DNA of 43,101 nt, taken from IMG/VR virus record IMGVR_UViG_3300042112_000233, positions 1 through 43,101 of that record; one strand, given 5' to 3'. Shown here in pieces: positions 21,316 through 31,600 of this stretch; within the stretch, counting starts at the first letter, position 1, and every line of letters begins with the position of its first letter. The stretch is from a virus. Under the pieces are notes generated by a model, which saw only the letters and a list, made by a program, of their open reading frames with translations, made no database searches and was not told the DNA's origin. The position numbers and the translations under genes were made by a program.

Positions 21316-21980
21316 ACACAGCATGGTCATACAGCAGTCTCAAAACATTCCAAGACTGCCCAAAGAAATACTATCACTTAAAGGTAGTTAAAGACTTTGT
21401 AGATAAACCAACCAAAGCAACTTTGTACGGCAACGAGCTGCACAAAGCGGCAGAAGAATTTGTAAAGAACGGAACCCCTATACCCGCTAAGTTTGATAAC
21501 ACGCATATTAAACCTACGTTAGAACAACTTATGGAGTTGGAGGGGGAAAGATTTTGTGAATACCGCATGGGGCTGACCAAAGATTTAGAACCGTGCGGTT
21601 TCTTTGACAAGCATGTGTGGTGGCGTGGCATTGCAGATTTGTTAATTGTTAACAGAGAAAAGGGTCTGGCCTACTCCCTAGACTATAAGACAGGTAAAAG
21701 CGCAAGGTACGCTGATGTGCAGCAGCTAGACTTGGTAGCCGAAGGGGTCATGGCGCACTTCCCTGAAATCACACGGATCAAGTCGGGGTTGTTGTTTGTG
21801 GTGAGCAACGAGTTTGTGAAGGCATATCAAACAGCAGATAGCCGAGGGCGTTACATGGAGAAGGTAAAGCCTGATTTGCACAGGCTGCAAAGTGCATTTG
21901 AAAACGGCGTGTGGAACGCTTCACCTAATAACTTATGTGGTTGGTGCCCTGTTAAGACTTGCGAACATAACAAAGGGTGA
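21312..21980 (+). CDS. PD-(D/E)XK nuclease with probable Fe-S cysteines (RecB/Cas4-like)
   Basis: This 222-residue nuclease has the RecB-family pattern: SYSSLKTFQDCPKKYYH at the start, GNELH with His44, GIADLL with Asp109, and LDYKTGK with Asp124 and Lys126, followed by Gln137-138. Four cysteines (Cys16, Cys209, Cys212, Cys217) are placed as in Cas4 and AddB proteins that hold a [4Fe-4S] cluster. The start is probably TTG 21312, overlapping the previous stop. It may process DNA ends in phage recombination or replication. Cluster binding is inferred from the cysteine positions. Confidence 0.88.
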   Translation: MNTAWSYSSLKTFQDCPKKYYHLKVVKDFVDKPTKATLYGNELHKAAEEFVKNGTPIPAKFDNTHIKPTLEQLMELEGERFCEYRMGLTKDLEPCGFFDKHVWWRGIADLLIVNREKGLAYSLDYKTGKSARYADVQQLDLVAEGVMAHFPEITRIKSGLLFVVSNEFVKAYQTADSRGRYMEKVKPDLHRLQSAFENGVWNASPNNLCGWCPVKTCEHNKG

Positions 21981-21982
21981 CA

Positions 21983-22333
21983 ATGGAAAGAGACGAGGCG
22001 TTAGCCATTATTTATCAAGTGCAGCAACAATACCCTGACTTGACTGCGAGCGGGTTTTCAAACGAGCGCCATGCAAGAGGTCATAGCCTAGACCCAAAGG
22101 CAGTTGGTTTATGTATTGAGTGGCTTTTGAGGCATGACGCATTTGAGCGCCGTAAAACTATAAACACCAGACGTACTAGCTATTCGTGGAAGCACATAGT
22201 GGAACGACACTTCGACACATACATAGCTAACGGTGATTTCATATGCGCGGCTCTTTATCTAAAATATAAAATGAAAAAACGAAGACTCAATGCGTACTTT
22301 AATATAAAGGAATTGAAAAATGCCTTACGTTAA
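21983..22333 (+). CDS. Conserved phage protein of unknown function
   Basis: This 116-residue protein starts at ATG 21983, about 6 nt after AAAGGG; a GTG at 21977 is possible. The C-terminal part WKHIVERHFDTYIANGDFIC and the final FNIKELKNALR are typical of a conserved phage family without a known role. It lies between the nuclease and the HNH-like gene and overlaps the latter by 14 bp. Confidence 0.72.
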   Translation: MERDEALAIIYQVQQQYPDLTASGFSNERHARGHSLDPKAVGLCIEWLLRHDAFERRKTINTRRTSYSWKHIVERHFDTYIANGDFICAALYLKYKMKKRRLNAYFNIKELKNALR

Positions 22334-22634
22334 CAAACCGCGCCCGTATAAGAAGGAATACAAACAGCAAGTTGCACGAGGCGAAGCCGACGAACGGTTA
22401 GCCAGAGCCCGTGCACGGTACTCCATCGACAAGAAGGGTACTGATAAAAACGGCAACGGCAAGGCTGATGCCCGTGAGGGTAAGGACGTAGCGCATAAAG
22501 TAGCACTAAGTAAAGGAGGAACTAACGAGCAAGGGCTGCGTATTGAAAGCCCCGCAAAGAACCGATCATTCAAACGAAACTCAGGTCATAAACTTGTATC
22601 AGAAACCAGTAAGAGGGAACGTGGAAAAATATGA
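22320..22634 (+). CDS. HNH-like basic phage protein
   Basis: This 104-residue, very basic protein contains GKDVAHKVALSKGGTN followed by NRSFKRN, recalling the His and Asn positions of HNH nucleases in phages. The expected second His and cysteines are not clear, so it may be a degenerate or structural variant. It overlaps the helicase start by 14 bp. DNA binding is plausible from charge. Nuclease activity is uncertain. Confidence 0.55.
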   Translation: MPYVNKPRPYKKEYKQQVARGEADERLARARARYSIDKKGTDKNGNGKADAREGKDVAHKVALSKGGTNEQGLRIESPAKNRSFKRNSGHKLVSETSKRERGKI

Positions 22635-23997
22635 TTGGCCCCGTCCACCGGGGTTTGAACCGTTCGCGCATCAGAAGACAACATCAGAGTTTTTAGTTAC
22701 CAGACGCAAAGCGTTCTGTTTCAACGAGCAAGGTACAGGCAAGACTGCATCCGTTATCTGGGCCGTTGATTACTTAATGAAGCTCGGCTTATTGCGCCGT
22801 GTACTGATTGCTTGTCCGTTGTCTGTGATGCGCTCTGCGTGGCAGGACGACTTCTTTAAGTTTGCCATCCATCGATCCGTTGATATTGCTTACGGCACAG
22901 CAGATAAGCGCAAGAAAATTATCAATAGCATGGCCGAGGTGATCATCATCAACTTCGATGGGATCGGCATCGTCAAGAAGGAAATAATCGCAGGAGGCTT
23001 TGACTTAGTTGTCATTGACGAGGCGTCAGCTTATAAAAACGTGCAGACCGAAAGATGGAAAGACCTGCGCGACGTTATGAAAACAGTCAAAGGTTTATGG
23101 ATGTTGACAGGCACACCAGCCGCTCAATCGCCTGTGGATGCTTACGGACTAGCTAAACTCATCAACCCCGTCAATACGCCTAAGTTCTTTGGGCAGTTCA
23201 GAGATATGGTGATGGACAAAACATCTATGTATCGATGGACGCCAAAAATCGGAGCCGACAGGACAGTGCACAAGATACTGCAACCCGCTATAAGGTTTGA
23301 AAAGCATCAGTGCCTAGACCTGCCGCCACTAACATACGTTGATCGAGAAGCACCGCTAAGCTCACAGCAAAACTCATACTACAACATGCTCAAAAAGCAG
23401 ATGGTGATTCAAGCAGACGACGAGGATGTGACTGCGGTGAATGCGGCGGTGCAGATAAATAAGTTGCTGCAAATATCAGGTGGTGCGGTGTACACCGACA
23501 ACAAAGAAGTGCTTGAGTTTGATGTGTCAGGTAGGCTGAACGTAGTCAAGGAAGTCATCGAAGAGGCTTCGCACAAGACGCTGGTGTTTGTTCCGTTTAC
23601 GCATACGATACAGATACTGAAGCAATTCTTGGATAAGCACAACATATCAAACGAAGTAATCAGCGGCGACACACCTGTGAAGAAACGCTCAGATATTGTT
23701 AAGGAGTTTCAATCGCACCCCAACCCAAGAGTGCTTGTCATTCAACCTATGGCTGCATCACATGGGCTGACTCTTACCGCCGCTGATACCATCGTATGGT
23801 ACTCACCTGTCACCAGCGTAGAAACGTACCTGCAAGCCAATGCACGTATTGATCGGCCTGGGCAAAAGAGCAACATGACGGTTGTGCATATCAAAGGCTC
23901 GCCTGTCGAAGATCGACTGTACAAATTGCTGCGTAGCAACATGCGGCAACATGCCAAAATCATTGACCTGTACAAACAGGAAATACGAGTAGCTTGA
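22621..23997 (+). CDS. SNF2-like superfamily 2 helicase
   Basis: This 458-residue ATPase has Walker A EQGTGKT at residues 36-42, Walker B VIDEAS at 131-136, LTGTP at 162-166 and a C-terminal QANARIDRPGQ arginine-finger motif near 405-415. The pattern is SNF2/DEAD-like, as in phage replication-associated helicases. The start is probably GTG 22621, just after AGAGGGA. The stop codon lies inside the promoter at 23994. It may remodel DNA or displace bound proteins during replication; DNA translocation rather than unwinding is usual for the family. Confidence 0.9.
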   Translation: MEKYDWPRPPGFEPFAHQKTTSEFLVTRRKAFCFNEQGTGKTASVIWAVDYLMKLGLLRRVLIACPLSVMRSAWQDDFFKFAIHRSVDIAYGTADKRKKIINSMAEVIIINFDGIGIVKKEIIAGGFDLVVIDEASAYKNVQTERWKDLRDVMKTVKGLWMLTGTPAAQSPVDAYGLAKLINPVNTPKFFGQFRDMVMDKTSMYRWTPKIGADRTVHKILQPAIRFEKHQCLDLPPLTYVDREAPLSSQQNSYYNMLKKQMVIQADDEDVTAVNAAVQINKLLQISGGAVYTDNKEVLEFDVSGRLNVVKEVIEEASHKTLVFVPFTHTIQILKQFLDKHNISNEVISGDTPVKKRSDIVKEFQSHPNPRVLVIQPMAASHGLTLTAADTIVWYSPVTSVETYLQANARIDRPGQKSNMTVVHIKGSPVEDRLYKLLRSNMRQHAKIIDLYKQEIRVA

Positions 23998-24021
23998 CAA
24001 TGTCAAAAGTTGTGATATGAT
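23994..24021 (+). promoter_or_regulatory. Second promoter with TTGACAWTGTCAA operator
   Basis: TTGACA (23994-23999), 16-bp spacer, TATGAT (24016-24021). The palindrome TTGACAATGTCAA (23994-24006) includes the -35 box and the stop codon of the helicase gene. The stretch TGTCAAAAGTTGTG is identical to the promoter at 14647. Confidence 0.8.
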
Positions 24022-24046
24022 TGTGTCTTTATCAGAGGAGTTAGCT

Positions 24047-24454
24047 ATGGAAGAAGTTGTGCTTGATTTACCAATGGATCAGTTAGCGAAAACGTACGTC
24101 AGAATTAGGGACGAGCGAGCGAAGCTAAAGTCAGAGTATGAGTCACAAGACAGCGATTTAAAAGAGCAAATGGCAGTGATCGAGCAGGAGTTGCTTAACG
24201 CTTGCAACCGTATCAAAGCCGATAGCATCCGCACCACGCATGGAACAATCATTCGGTCGATCAAATCACGTTACTGGACGAACGATTGGGGTTCTATGTA
24301 TAAGTTTATAAAAGATAACGATGCGTTTGCGTTGTTAGAAAAGCGTATACATCAGACCAACATGAAAGAATTTCTGAGCGAAAACTCGGACTTGCTACCT
24401 GCGGGTTTGAATGTAGAGAATGAGTACACCATTGTTGTTAGACGTTCCAAGTGA
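24047..24454 (+). CDS. Hypothetical phage protein with coiled coil
   Basis: This 135-residue protein starts at ATG 24047, 6 nt after AGAGGAG (24034-24040), the first gene after the promoter at 23994. Residues 10-60 are a probable coiled coil (YVRIRDERAKLKSEYESQDS onward). The C-terminal half has THGTIIRSIKSRYW and a small mixed domain. Its place just before a putative ssDNA-binding protein suggests a replication accessory role. Function unknown. Confidence 0.75.
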   Translation: MEEVVLDLPMDQLAKTYVRIRDERAKLKSEYESQDSDLKEQMAVIEQELLNACNRIKADSIRTTHGTIIRSIKSRYWTNDWGSMYKFIKDNDAFALLEKRIHQTNMKEFLSENSDLLPAGLNVENEYTIVVRRSK

Positions 24455-24462
24455 GGACATAA

Positions 24463-25323
24463 ATGAGTAACCTTGTATTAAGCCAAGAAACCCCCGACTT
24501 CCTTCAGAAAGCTGGCATCAGCGCACTGACTAAACAGCTTGCTGGAAAGAGCGGCGGTGTAAAACGTATCGTGCCTAAGAACGGCATCTTCCGCAAAATG
24601 GCTGGTGGCGAAGAAGTCGGCAAAATCAAAGGCCCGTTGGAAGCTATCATTGTTGACGCATCTCCAGACGTTGGGCGTATCTACTACGAAAAGCAGTGGA
24701 GCCCTGATGCTGAGCCGACTGCGCCGACTTGCTTCTCAAACGATGGACGTATGCCAGATGATTCGGTTGAAAATCCACCCGCAGATCGTTGCGATATGTG
24801 CCCTAAGAACATCAAAGGTTCGGGCATGGGGTCTTCTAAAGCCTGTCGGTATTCACGTAGGTTGGCGTTGATGTTGCTTGAGGATTTTGGTACTGCACTT
24901 GAAGGGCAGGTGTACCAGATGAATCTTGCATCGAAGTCGTTGTTTGGGGATTCAAATGTTGAGAACGCTTATACGTTTGAGAACTACTCCAAGGTCTGCA
25001 TGAACAACGGCAAGAGCGTTGACCATGTTGTTACCAACATTTTCTTTAATGAAGATAACGACAATCAGTCAGTGCTGTTTATGCCCATGCGCTGGATCAG
25101 ATCGGAGGAATATAACGCTGCCCTAAAGCTCACCGAGTCTGGCGTTACAAGACGCATCGTTACGATGACGCCCTACCAAGCAGATACTGCGAAAGCTCTA
25201 CCTGCTCCCGTAGCCGAAGAAGCACCTGAACCCAAGAAGCGCGAAAGCAAAAAAGCAGAGGCTACACCAACAGCAAAGGCTGACCTCGACGCTGTTTTGA
25301 AAGCGTGGGCCGACGAGGATTAA
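24463..25323 (+). CDS. Putative ssDNA-binding-like replication protein
   Basis: This 286-residue protein has a central Cys-containing segment (CFSNDG, CDMCPKN, KACRYSRRLAL) and a beta-rich body, followed by a Lys/Glu/Ala/Pro linker and a short acidic tail ending in DAVLKAWADED. An acidic tail after a flexible linker is typical of single-stranded DNA-binding proteins. The place just before the HTH and primase-helicase genes supports a replication role. The Cys residues may bind zinc. The identity as an SSB is inferred, not proven by motif. Confidence 0.62.
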   Translation: MSNLVLSQETPDFLQKAGISALTKQLAGKSGGVKRIVPKNGIFRKMAGGEEVGKIKGPLEAIIVDASPDVGRIYYEKQWSPDAEPTAPTCFSNDGRMPDDSVENPPADRCDMCPKNIKGSGMGSSKACRYSRRLALMLLEDFGTALEGQVYQMNLASKSLFGDSNVENAYTFENYSKVCMNNGKSVDHVVTNIFFNEDNDNQSVLFMPMRWIRSEEYNAALKLTESGVTRRIVTMTPYQADTAKALPAPVAEEAPEPKKRESKKAEATPTAKADLDAVLKAWADED

Positions 25324-25324
25324 T

Positions 25325-25564
25325 ATGTCCTATGGATATAGCCAAAGTTTAGTAACCACATTGCTTGATGCGGACTCTGAACATCTTGGCATTACGCTTG
25401 GGAAACATTGCGTGAAGTTGGGCATCCCCGTAGCTGAAGTTGCTGACTCCTTGGGGGTCAGCAGGGCTACGGTCTACAATTGGTTTTGGGGGTTAAACAC
25501 CCCCCTTGCCAAGCATGAAAAGCCCATCCGAGACTTCATTCGTGCTAACCGCAAACGCCGCTAA
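25325..25564 (+). CDS. Small helix-turn-helix DNA-binding protein
   Basis: This 79-residue protein has a probable helix-turn-helix at residues 36-56 (VAEVADSLGVSRATVYNWFW), close to Cro/CI-like or transposase HTHs, and a basic C-terminus (RANRKRR). The ATG is 1 bp past the previous stop. It sits between the putative SSB and the primase-helicase. It is a candidate for reading one of the palindrome families (inference). An origin-binding role is also possible. Confidence 0.72.
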   Translation: MSYGYSQSLVTTLLDADSEHLGITLGKHCVKLGIPVAEVADSLGVSRATVYNWFWGLNTPLAKHEKPIRDFIRANRKRR

Positions 25565-25588
25565 ACCCCTAGCTTTTCACGAGTTGCC

Positions 25589-28435
25589 ATGTCCAATTTT
25601 GATCTATTGGATGCCGTGCTGCCCTCTGAGGGTCGGTACTGCATATTGGGGATTGGCAAGTATGTAGACCAGAGATTAGTAAATACCAAAGAAGAAGCTG
25701 TCGCTTGCGTTGAAGAGTTTACTCAGTCTTTCAACGTGTACTTTGGGTGTGCCAAGTTTGGCTCACTAAACAATCGCAAACACGAGAACGCTCTGTATTT
25801 TAGGGCGCTGTGGATTGACATTGACTGTGGCCCCGAAAAAGCTGTGCCTGATGAAAAGGGCATCATCAAAGGGTACATAGACCAAGCTACAGGAATGAGC
25901 GAGTTCAAAAGGTTTTGCAGGGAAGTTAACTTGCCAAAACCTATCTTGGTAAATTCAGGTTACGGTATACATGCTTACTGGTTGTTGGAAGAAACATTAA
26001 ATCAAAAGGAATGGAAGCCACTAGCTAAAAGACTTAGACAGCTTTGCGATAAGCACAATCTGATTGTTGACCCCTCAGTATTTGAAGCATCAAGAGTGCT
26101 GCGGGTTCCGGGTACGTTTAACCACAAAGACGCAAACAACCTAAAACAAGTTACGGTTATCAATGAAGTCTCAGACCGTATAAGCGTTGCAGCTTTAGCC
26201 GAGCTACTCGGCGCACCAGAAGCAGAACCGGGGGATGATCGCCCCGACTTCATACCTGCAAGCATGAGCCCCATGATGGAAGCTCTTGTAAAAAATAAGG
26301 TGAAGCGGTTCAAAACAATTATGGTTAAGTCGGTACAAGGCACAGGATGCGCCCAGCTACTGCACTGCTATCAGAACCAGCACTCTATTGATTACAACCT
26401 GTGGAGGTCAGCGCTTTCGATTGCGGCGTTTTGCGTCGATAAAGATACAGCAATACACAAAATATCAGAAAACTACCCCGGCTATGATCGCTACGAAACA
26501 GAAGCAAAAGTTGAAGATTTGATACGGACAGGCGCTCCGCACTACTGCACAACATTCCAGCGATGGAATCCCGGAGGTTGCAACGGTTGTACACACAAAG
26601 GACGTATCAAGACCCCCATCATGCTTGGGGTTGAGATAGCCGAGGCCGACACTGACGAAGTAGAGGTGGTGTCTGAAGACGGTGAAGTTACCGTTGAGCA
26701 TATACCTGAGTATCCGTTTCCATTTTTCAGAGGTAAAAACGGTGGCGTGTACAAGCGCCCTCCACCAGATGCTGAAGAAGAAGCAACACAGGTTTACGAG
26801 CATGATTTGTATATACATAAACGGATGGTCGATCCTGCACTTGGTGATACAGCAGTAATCAGGCTACGACTACCACGAGATGGGCTAAAAGAATTTGTGC
26901 TAACAGCCAACGAGGTTTTTTCAAAAGACAAACTGAGGCAAGCATTAGCACAGCACGGCGTGTATACCCATAAGAAGCAATACGATGACTTGTCCATCTA
27001 TCTTATTGGGTCACTTAAGACAATGCAATTTGATAAAAAGGCAGAAACTATGCGCACACAATTTGGTTGGACAGAAGCAGACAGCAAATTTATTTTGGGG
27101 GACCGCGAGATAACTAAGGACGGTGTTTTTTATAGCCCTCCTTCAAGCTACACAAAAGATGTAGCCGAGATGATTTCCCCCGTTGGGTCGTACGAAAAAT
27201 GGAAAGAGGTCTTTAACCTATATGGTCGGCCTGGGCTTGAAGCAAATGCGTTTGGTGCATTGACTGCATTCGGTTCGCCACTGCTGAAGTTTACTGGGAT
27301 GAAAGGCGCGATCATCAACTTGATTCACCAATCAGCAGGTACAGGTAAATCAACCGTGCTCTACTTATGCAACAGTGTGTATGGGCATCCGACTGAGCTG
27401 GGCTCTATATGGAAAGACACATTCAACGCCAAGATTCACAGGCTTGGTGTGCTGAACAACTTACCCAATACGATTGACGAGATAACGAACACAACTTCGC
27501 AAGAGTTCTCCGATCTGGCTTACAGCATATCGCAGGGTCGTGGAAAAAACCGTATGAAGTCAAACGCTAACGAGGCACGGTTAAACCTGACAAGTTGGAC
27601 GGGCATCACGCTTTCATCAGCTAATGCAAGTTTTTACGAGAAGTTATCGACACTGAAAAGCTCACCAGATGGCGAAAACATGCGCTTACTTGAGTACCAC
27701 GTACACAAGTCGGACGCCATTGAAACGCAAGAAGGCAAGGAGATGTTTGATCATCAGTTGCTGGAAAACTATGGTCATGCGGGTGACGTTTACATTCAAT
27801 ACTTGGTCAACAATCTTGAAGATGTAAAAGAACTAATCCGTAAAGTGCAAGCCAAGATTGATAAGGAAGTGCAGTTCACAAGTCGTGAGCGGTTCTGGTC
27901 GGCGGTAGCAGCTTGCAACATAACAGGGGGTTTGATTGCTAAAGACTTAGGCATCCACAACTGGGATATGCCGACCATCTACGCATGGCTTGTTAAAACA
28001 CTGAACAACATGCGCGAAGAAATTAAGCCTCCAACGCTGAACCCCTTGATGGTCATCGGTGACTTTATTAATACCAACATTCAGAAGGCTTTGGTGGTCA
28101 ATGGCAAAGAGGATAAGCGTACCAACATGACTGCCAACCCCACACTTATGCCAAAGGGTGAGCTATACATACGTTACGAGCCGGATACCAAGTATCTTTT
28201 TATCACGGTCAACAGCTTTAAGAAATACTGCACCGACCAACAGGTCAACTACAAAGATACGCTCAAGCAACTGAAGGATCTTCAGGTCTACGTGGAGAGC
28301 GTGAACAAGCGTATGGGTAAAGGCACTCAGCTTGATTCCCCTGGCGTAAGGGTGTTGGCCTTCGATGCGTCTAACTCTGAGTATTTGCAAATGGATTCAC
28401 TGGCAAACCATGAGGATCGAGACAGTAACGTATAA
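25589..28435 (+). CDS. Primase-helicase (AEP-like primase fused to DUF927-like ATPase)
   Basis: This 948-residue protein has an archaeo-eukaryotic-primase-like N-terminus: LWIDIDC with Asp77 and Asp79, SGYGIHAYW at 123-131, and SRVLRVPGTFNHKD near 168-181. Its C-terminal half is a helicase-like ATPase with Walker A SAGTGKST at 582-589 and a Walker B-like TIDEIT near 629-634, as in DUF927 proteins. Together they would prime and unwind DNA at the fork. The predicted start is ATG 25589 with a weak ribosome binding site. It replaces the T7-type primase-helicase often seen with a family A polymerase. Confidence 0.9.
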   Translation: MSNFDLLDAVLPSEGRYCILGIGKYVDQRLVNTKEEAVACVEEFTQSFNVYFGCAKFGSLNNRKHENALYFRALWIDIDCGPEKAVPDEKGIIKGYIDQATGMSEFKRFCREVNLPKPILVNSGYGIHAYWLLEETLNQKEWKPLAKRLRQLCDKHNLIVDPSVFEASRVLRVPGTFNHKDANNLKQVTVINEVSDRISVAALAELLGAPEAEPGDDRPDFIPASMSPMMEALVKNKVKRFKTIMVKSVQGTGCAQLLHCYQNQHSIDYNLWRSALSIAAFCVDKDTAIHKISENYPGYDRYETEAKVEDLIRTGAPHYCTTFQRWNPGGCNGCTHKGRIKTPIMLGVEIAEADTDEVEVVSEDGEVTVEHIPEYPFPFFRGKNGGVYKRPPPDAEEEATQVYEHDLYIHKRMVDPALGDTAVIRLRLPRDGLKEFVLTANEVFSKDKLRQALAQHGVYTHKKQYDDLSIYLIGSLKTMQFDKKAETMRTQFGWTEADSKFILGDREITKDGVFYSPPSSYTKDVAEMISPVGSYEKWKEVFNLYGRPGLEANAFGALTAFGSPLLKFTGMKGAIINLIHQSAGTGKSTVLYLCNSVYGHPTELGSIWKDTFNAKIHRLGVLNNLPNTIDEITNTTSQEFSDLAYSISQGRGKNRMKSNANEARLNLTSWTGITLSSANASFYEKLSTLKSSPDGENMRLLEYHVHKSDAIETQEGKEMFDHQLLENYGHAGDVYIQYLVNNLEDVKELIRKVQAKIDKEVQFTSRERFWSAVAACNITGGLIAKDLGIHNWDMPTIYAWLVKTLNNMREEIKPPTLNPLMVIGDFINTNIQKALVVNGKEDKRTNMTANPTLMPKGELYIRYEPDTKYLFITVNSFKKYCTDQQVNYKDTLKQLKDLQVYVESVNKRMGKGTQLDSPGVRVLAFDASNSEYLQMDSLANHEDRDSNV

Positions 28436-28604
28436 CGTCAACTGGGCTAGGTTTAAACCGGGGACTTCTTTCTTTGTACCTTGCATAGACCACAGGTCGG
28501 CAAAGACCGCAATCAATGAAGTAATGCGCCGACTACGTATGAAGGTGGTGATGAAGGTGGTAATTGAAGAAGGGATAAAGGGCTTGCGTGTGTGGAGGGT
28601 TTAG
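28410..28604 (+). CDS. Small conserved phage protein
   Basis: This 64-residue protein overlaps the 3' end of the primase-helicase gene by 26 bp. It begins MRIETVTYNVNWARFKPGTS and includes FFVPCIDHRSAKTAINEVMR and a beta-rich VVIEEGIKGLRVWRV end. Similar small proteins follow replication genes in other phages. It is the last rightward gene before the terminator. Function unknown. Confidence 0.7.
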   Translation: MRIETVTYNVNWARFKPGTSFFVPCIDHRSAKTAINEVMRRLRMKVVMKVVIEEGIKGLRVWRV

Positions 28605-28662
28605 GCTATATTGCCTTCGCAGTTCCATGACTGCGTCCTCCTTTGGGAAACGCAACTTCCCC

Positions 28663-31600
28663 TTACTCCCGACCCTCCGTCGGGATTTTTTTCGCCTCAC
28701 GCTCACGCTCGGCAACTGCTTTACGCGACACTGTGGCAGCAGGGGCAAGCAACGCTGCATTCTTTTCTGACAACCGCAGACCACGCCAAGACTCACCACG
28801 GTCTTTAGCTCTGCGCTCCAACGAGTCTTGAAGCTGGTCAGCCTCAATTTTGAACGAGGGATACTTTTTGTTGAACTCAACAAGGTCTTTGGTAATTAGT
28901 TGGTTGTAAGCCTTAAAGTTTTGTTTGCGGTATTCACGGTCGATGTTGTCAAACAACTTCTGACGTTCGTTCTCAATACGTTGCTGAATACCAATAAGTT
29001 TGAAGGTTACGTTTTGCGTGTTGGCAAGAAGGTCTGAACGGAACCCAATAGCTTGACCGACAAGCTCACCCGTCGTAAACGCATCCTTACTCAAAATCTG
29101 AGCGCCTTTGTTATCTTTAGCGCCTTCAGTGGCGTACTTATGAGTAAGTATAAAGTTACGTATTAACGCAGGAGACATTTTCTCCACGCCCTTTTGGTAA
29201 TCTCCGTTTCGGAAAGCCTCATATGAGTCGGCAAGATTGAGCACCATGTTTACACCGGGGCCAGCTTTCTCAATAGCGTAGGCTTGCAATTCCTCTCTAG
29301 GTGTTTTGGTTTCCTTAATATCACGGAACCACAAGTCATTGAGCTGCGTACGAGAAGACAAATCCCACCCAGTGAGCGCGTTCATAGGCCCACGCTCGAC
29401 AATCTCGCTCAAGCTTTTACCGTTAATTTTGTAATCCCCAAGCACTTCGGGTAGGAATATCGTGCGGAACCAAAGCTCAAAGCTTAAATCTTTAACATCT
29501 TTTGGTTTTTCGTCATCGTCGGCGTTACCCCAAGCCCACCCTAGCAAGCCCATTACTGCACTAAACATAGGCAGTCCAGCAGCACCAGCAAGCATCCAAG
29601 TGCTTGCCATCGTACCCCAGAATATTTTTGCAGCCTCGGCCTTACCTTCTTTGTTAAGGAAAGGAATCATGCGTTTAAAGTTCTTCATTAAGTACAAAGT
29701 CACATGCAGTGGGTACATCTGAAACTGCAACATGATTTTGCCGCCTGCATTACGCATAATCATCGGGCGGTTGTATTCACCGTAATTGCCGAGCGCATCG
29801 TTAGTGTCTTGAACGGCTTGGTCTATAGCGTCTTCTTCAGGTATGTTTGGGTTTTTTCTTTTAGACAACCGATACGAAGCTAAGAACAAAATTTCACGGG
29901 AAAGTCTTTCAGTTGAGTGCAACAGCCCACCAACTACCATATTTGCGTAATACTTTCCGCGCTGCGCTACAGAACCAAATTCTTCCGTAGGTACGTTTTT
30001 GTAATCAAACAGTGCACGCGCATAAGTGTTTTGAGTTACGTCCCTAGCCAGCATACTTTCTACAGCAGCACGTTCGTCTGCTGTAAGGCCAGAAGCATTC
30101 ATTATTGAGGGTGGTGACCAAACGGAGCTGCCTGTTGCAGTCTTACGCATAACGCCGTATTGATCCCATATCTTCATCAACTTGGTCATTTCTGCGGCTG
30201 TGGCTCCGTACCCATGACGAGCACCAAGTATGGGTATGCCTGTTTGAACGATGCCAAGTGGCTGCAACAACGCAGAAGATGCACCAGAAAGATAATAGAT
30301 AAACGAAGCTTTGTTAACAAAGCTGGCTATTTTGTCGAGCACACCGGGAATATTTGGGTTGAGTGTTTGCGCTACCCGTGTTTCCATCTGAGATACAAAG
30401 GGCTCAAGCTCCGGTCTATTTTGTATAGAGTCACGCGCAGCCGACAACGTATTACGCAACTTAGGTGCGTACTTAAGCCGAGCAAGTTGCAACGACATTC
30501 TTAACGATGTTTCGTTAAAGTCGCGGAGCAAATCGGTGCGAAAGCCTGCGTATCCTTTACGCGCAATGAACTGCTTTCTAAAGGACTGTTCTGGCATTGT
30601 GCGTAGATACAATTGATACACAGCATCTTTCATATCTTCACGAGCGGTAATGTCTGTGAAGTCGGCGTTATCAATTAAGTCAAAAGTAGCTTTCAATATT
30701 GCGCTAGGATGTTGACCGTTTATCGCCCTTGTAGATGATTCCCGTAACTTACGTAAGTCGTTGCCGATTTCAAACCGTTTGGTTTCAAGTAAGTTATCTA
30801 GATCATCTTTACGATCAGCAGCCATTTGAGCAGCAACAGCATCACGCTCAGCCATTGTTGGGAACATAAAGAATTGCTTTGTGTTTCCTACATACACAGA
30901 AAGCCAAAAATCTCCATCCCGCATCAAAGGGAAGTAAGGGTCAAGCCGACCTTCACCTTCGTACATTTTTCTAATTGAAGCTAACAACTTCTTTTTTGCT
31001 TCAGGCGGTATGTTAGCGTCGTTAATTTGGTCATCAAGCAGTGAGCTGTAAAGCTCAGCCATATCATCATAGTATTGCTTTACGTCGTTATATATGCGCT
31101 TACCTTCTGGCCCAAGGCTTTCAAACATTTTGTTTATACGCTCACTGCGAATTTCAGCAGTGGGATCAACCTGTGCAAGGGTTGTTACTTTTGTAATTTC
31201 ATCTAGCTTAGCGCGAAGCGTAGGGTCTTGGCTAAACGCATTATTAATACTACGCGAGAGATCAGCAGCCGCACCCATAAGTTTTTGTGCCATGCCGCTT
31301 AGTTGTTGCAGTTGTTTGTTAACTTCTAGCAAACGAGGTATATCCTTCCCAGCCCATTCAGCTAGGAAATCGTTTGTTACTGGCTTAACTAAACCTTGGC
31401 GAATGCGGTAGTTTGTACCGCGCCATATCGCTGCAAGTGCGGGGAAAATATTTTTCCCATTACGCAGTTTGTATATAAGTGAAGCTTGCTTTGCTAAACC
31501 CTCAGCGCGTTTAGAAGTTTCGTATTTCTCAACGGCTTCATCTACTGCATTGTCGATTTCTTTTTGGGTTCTTGCTGCTCTTCTCTCCGCAGCTTCGCCA

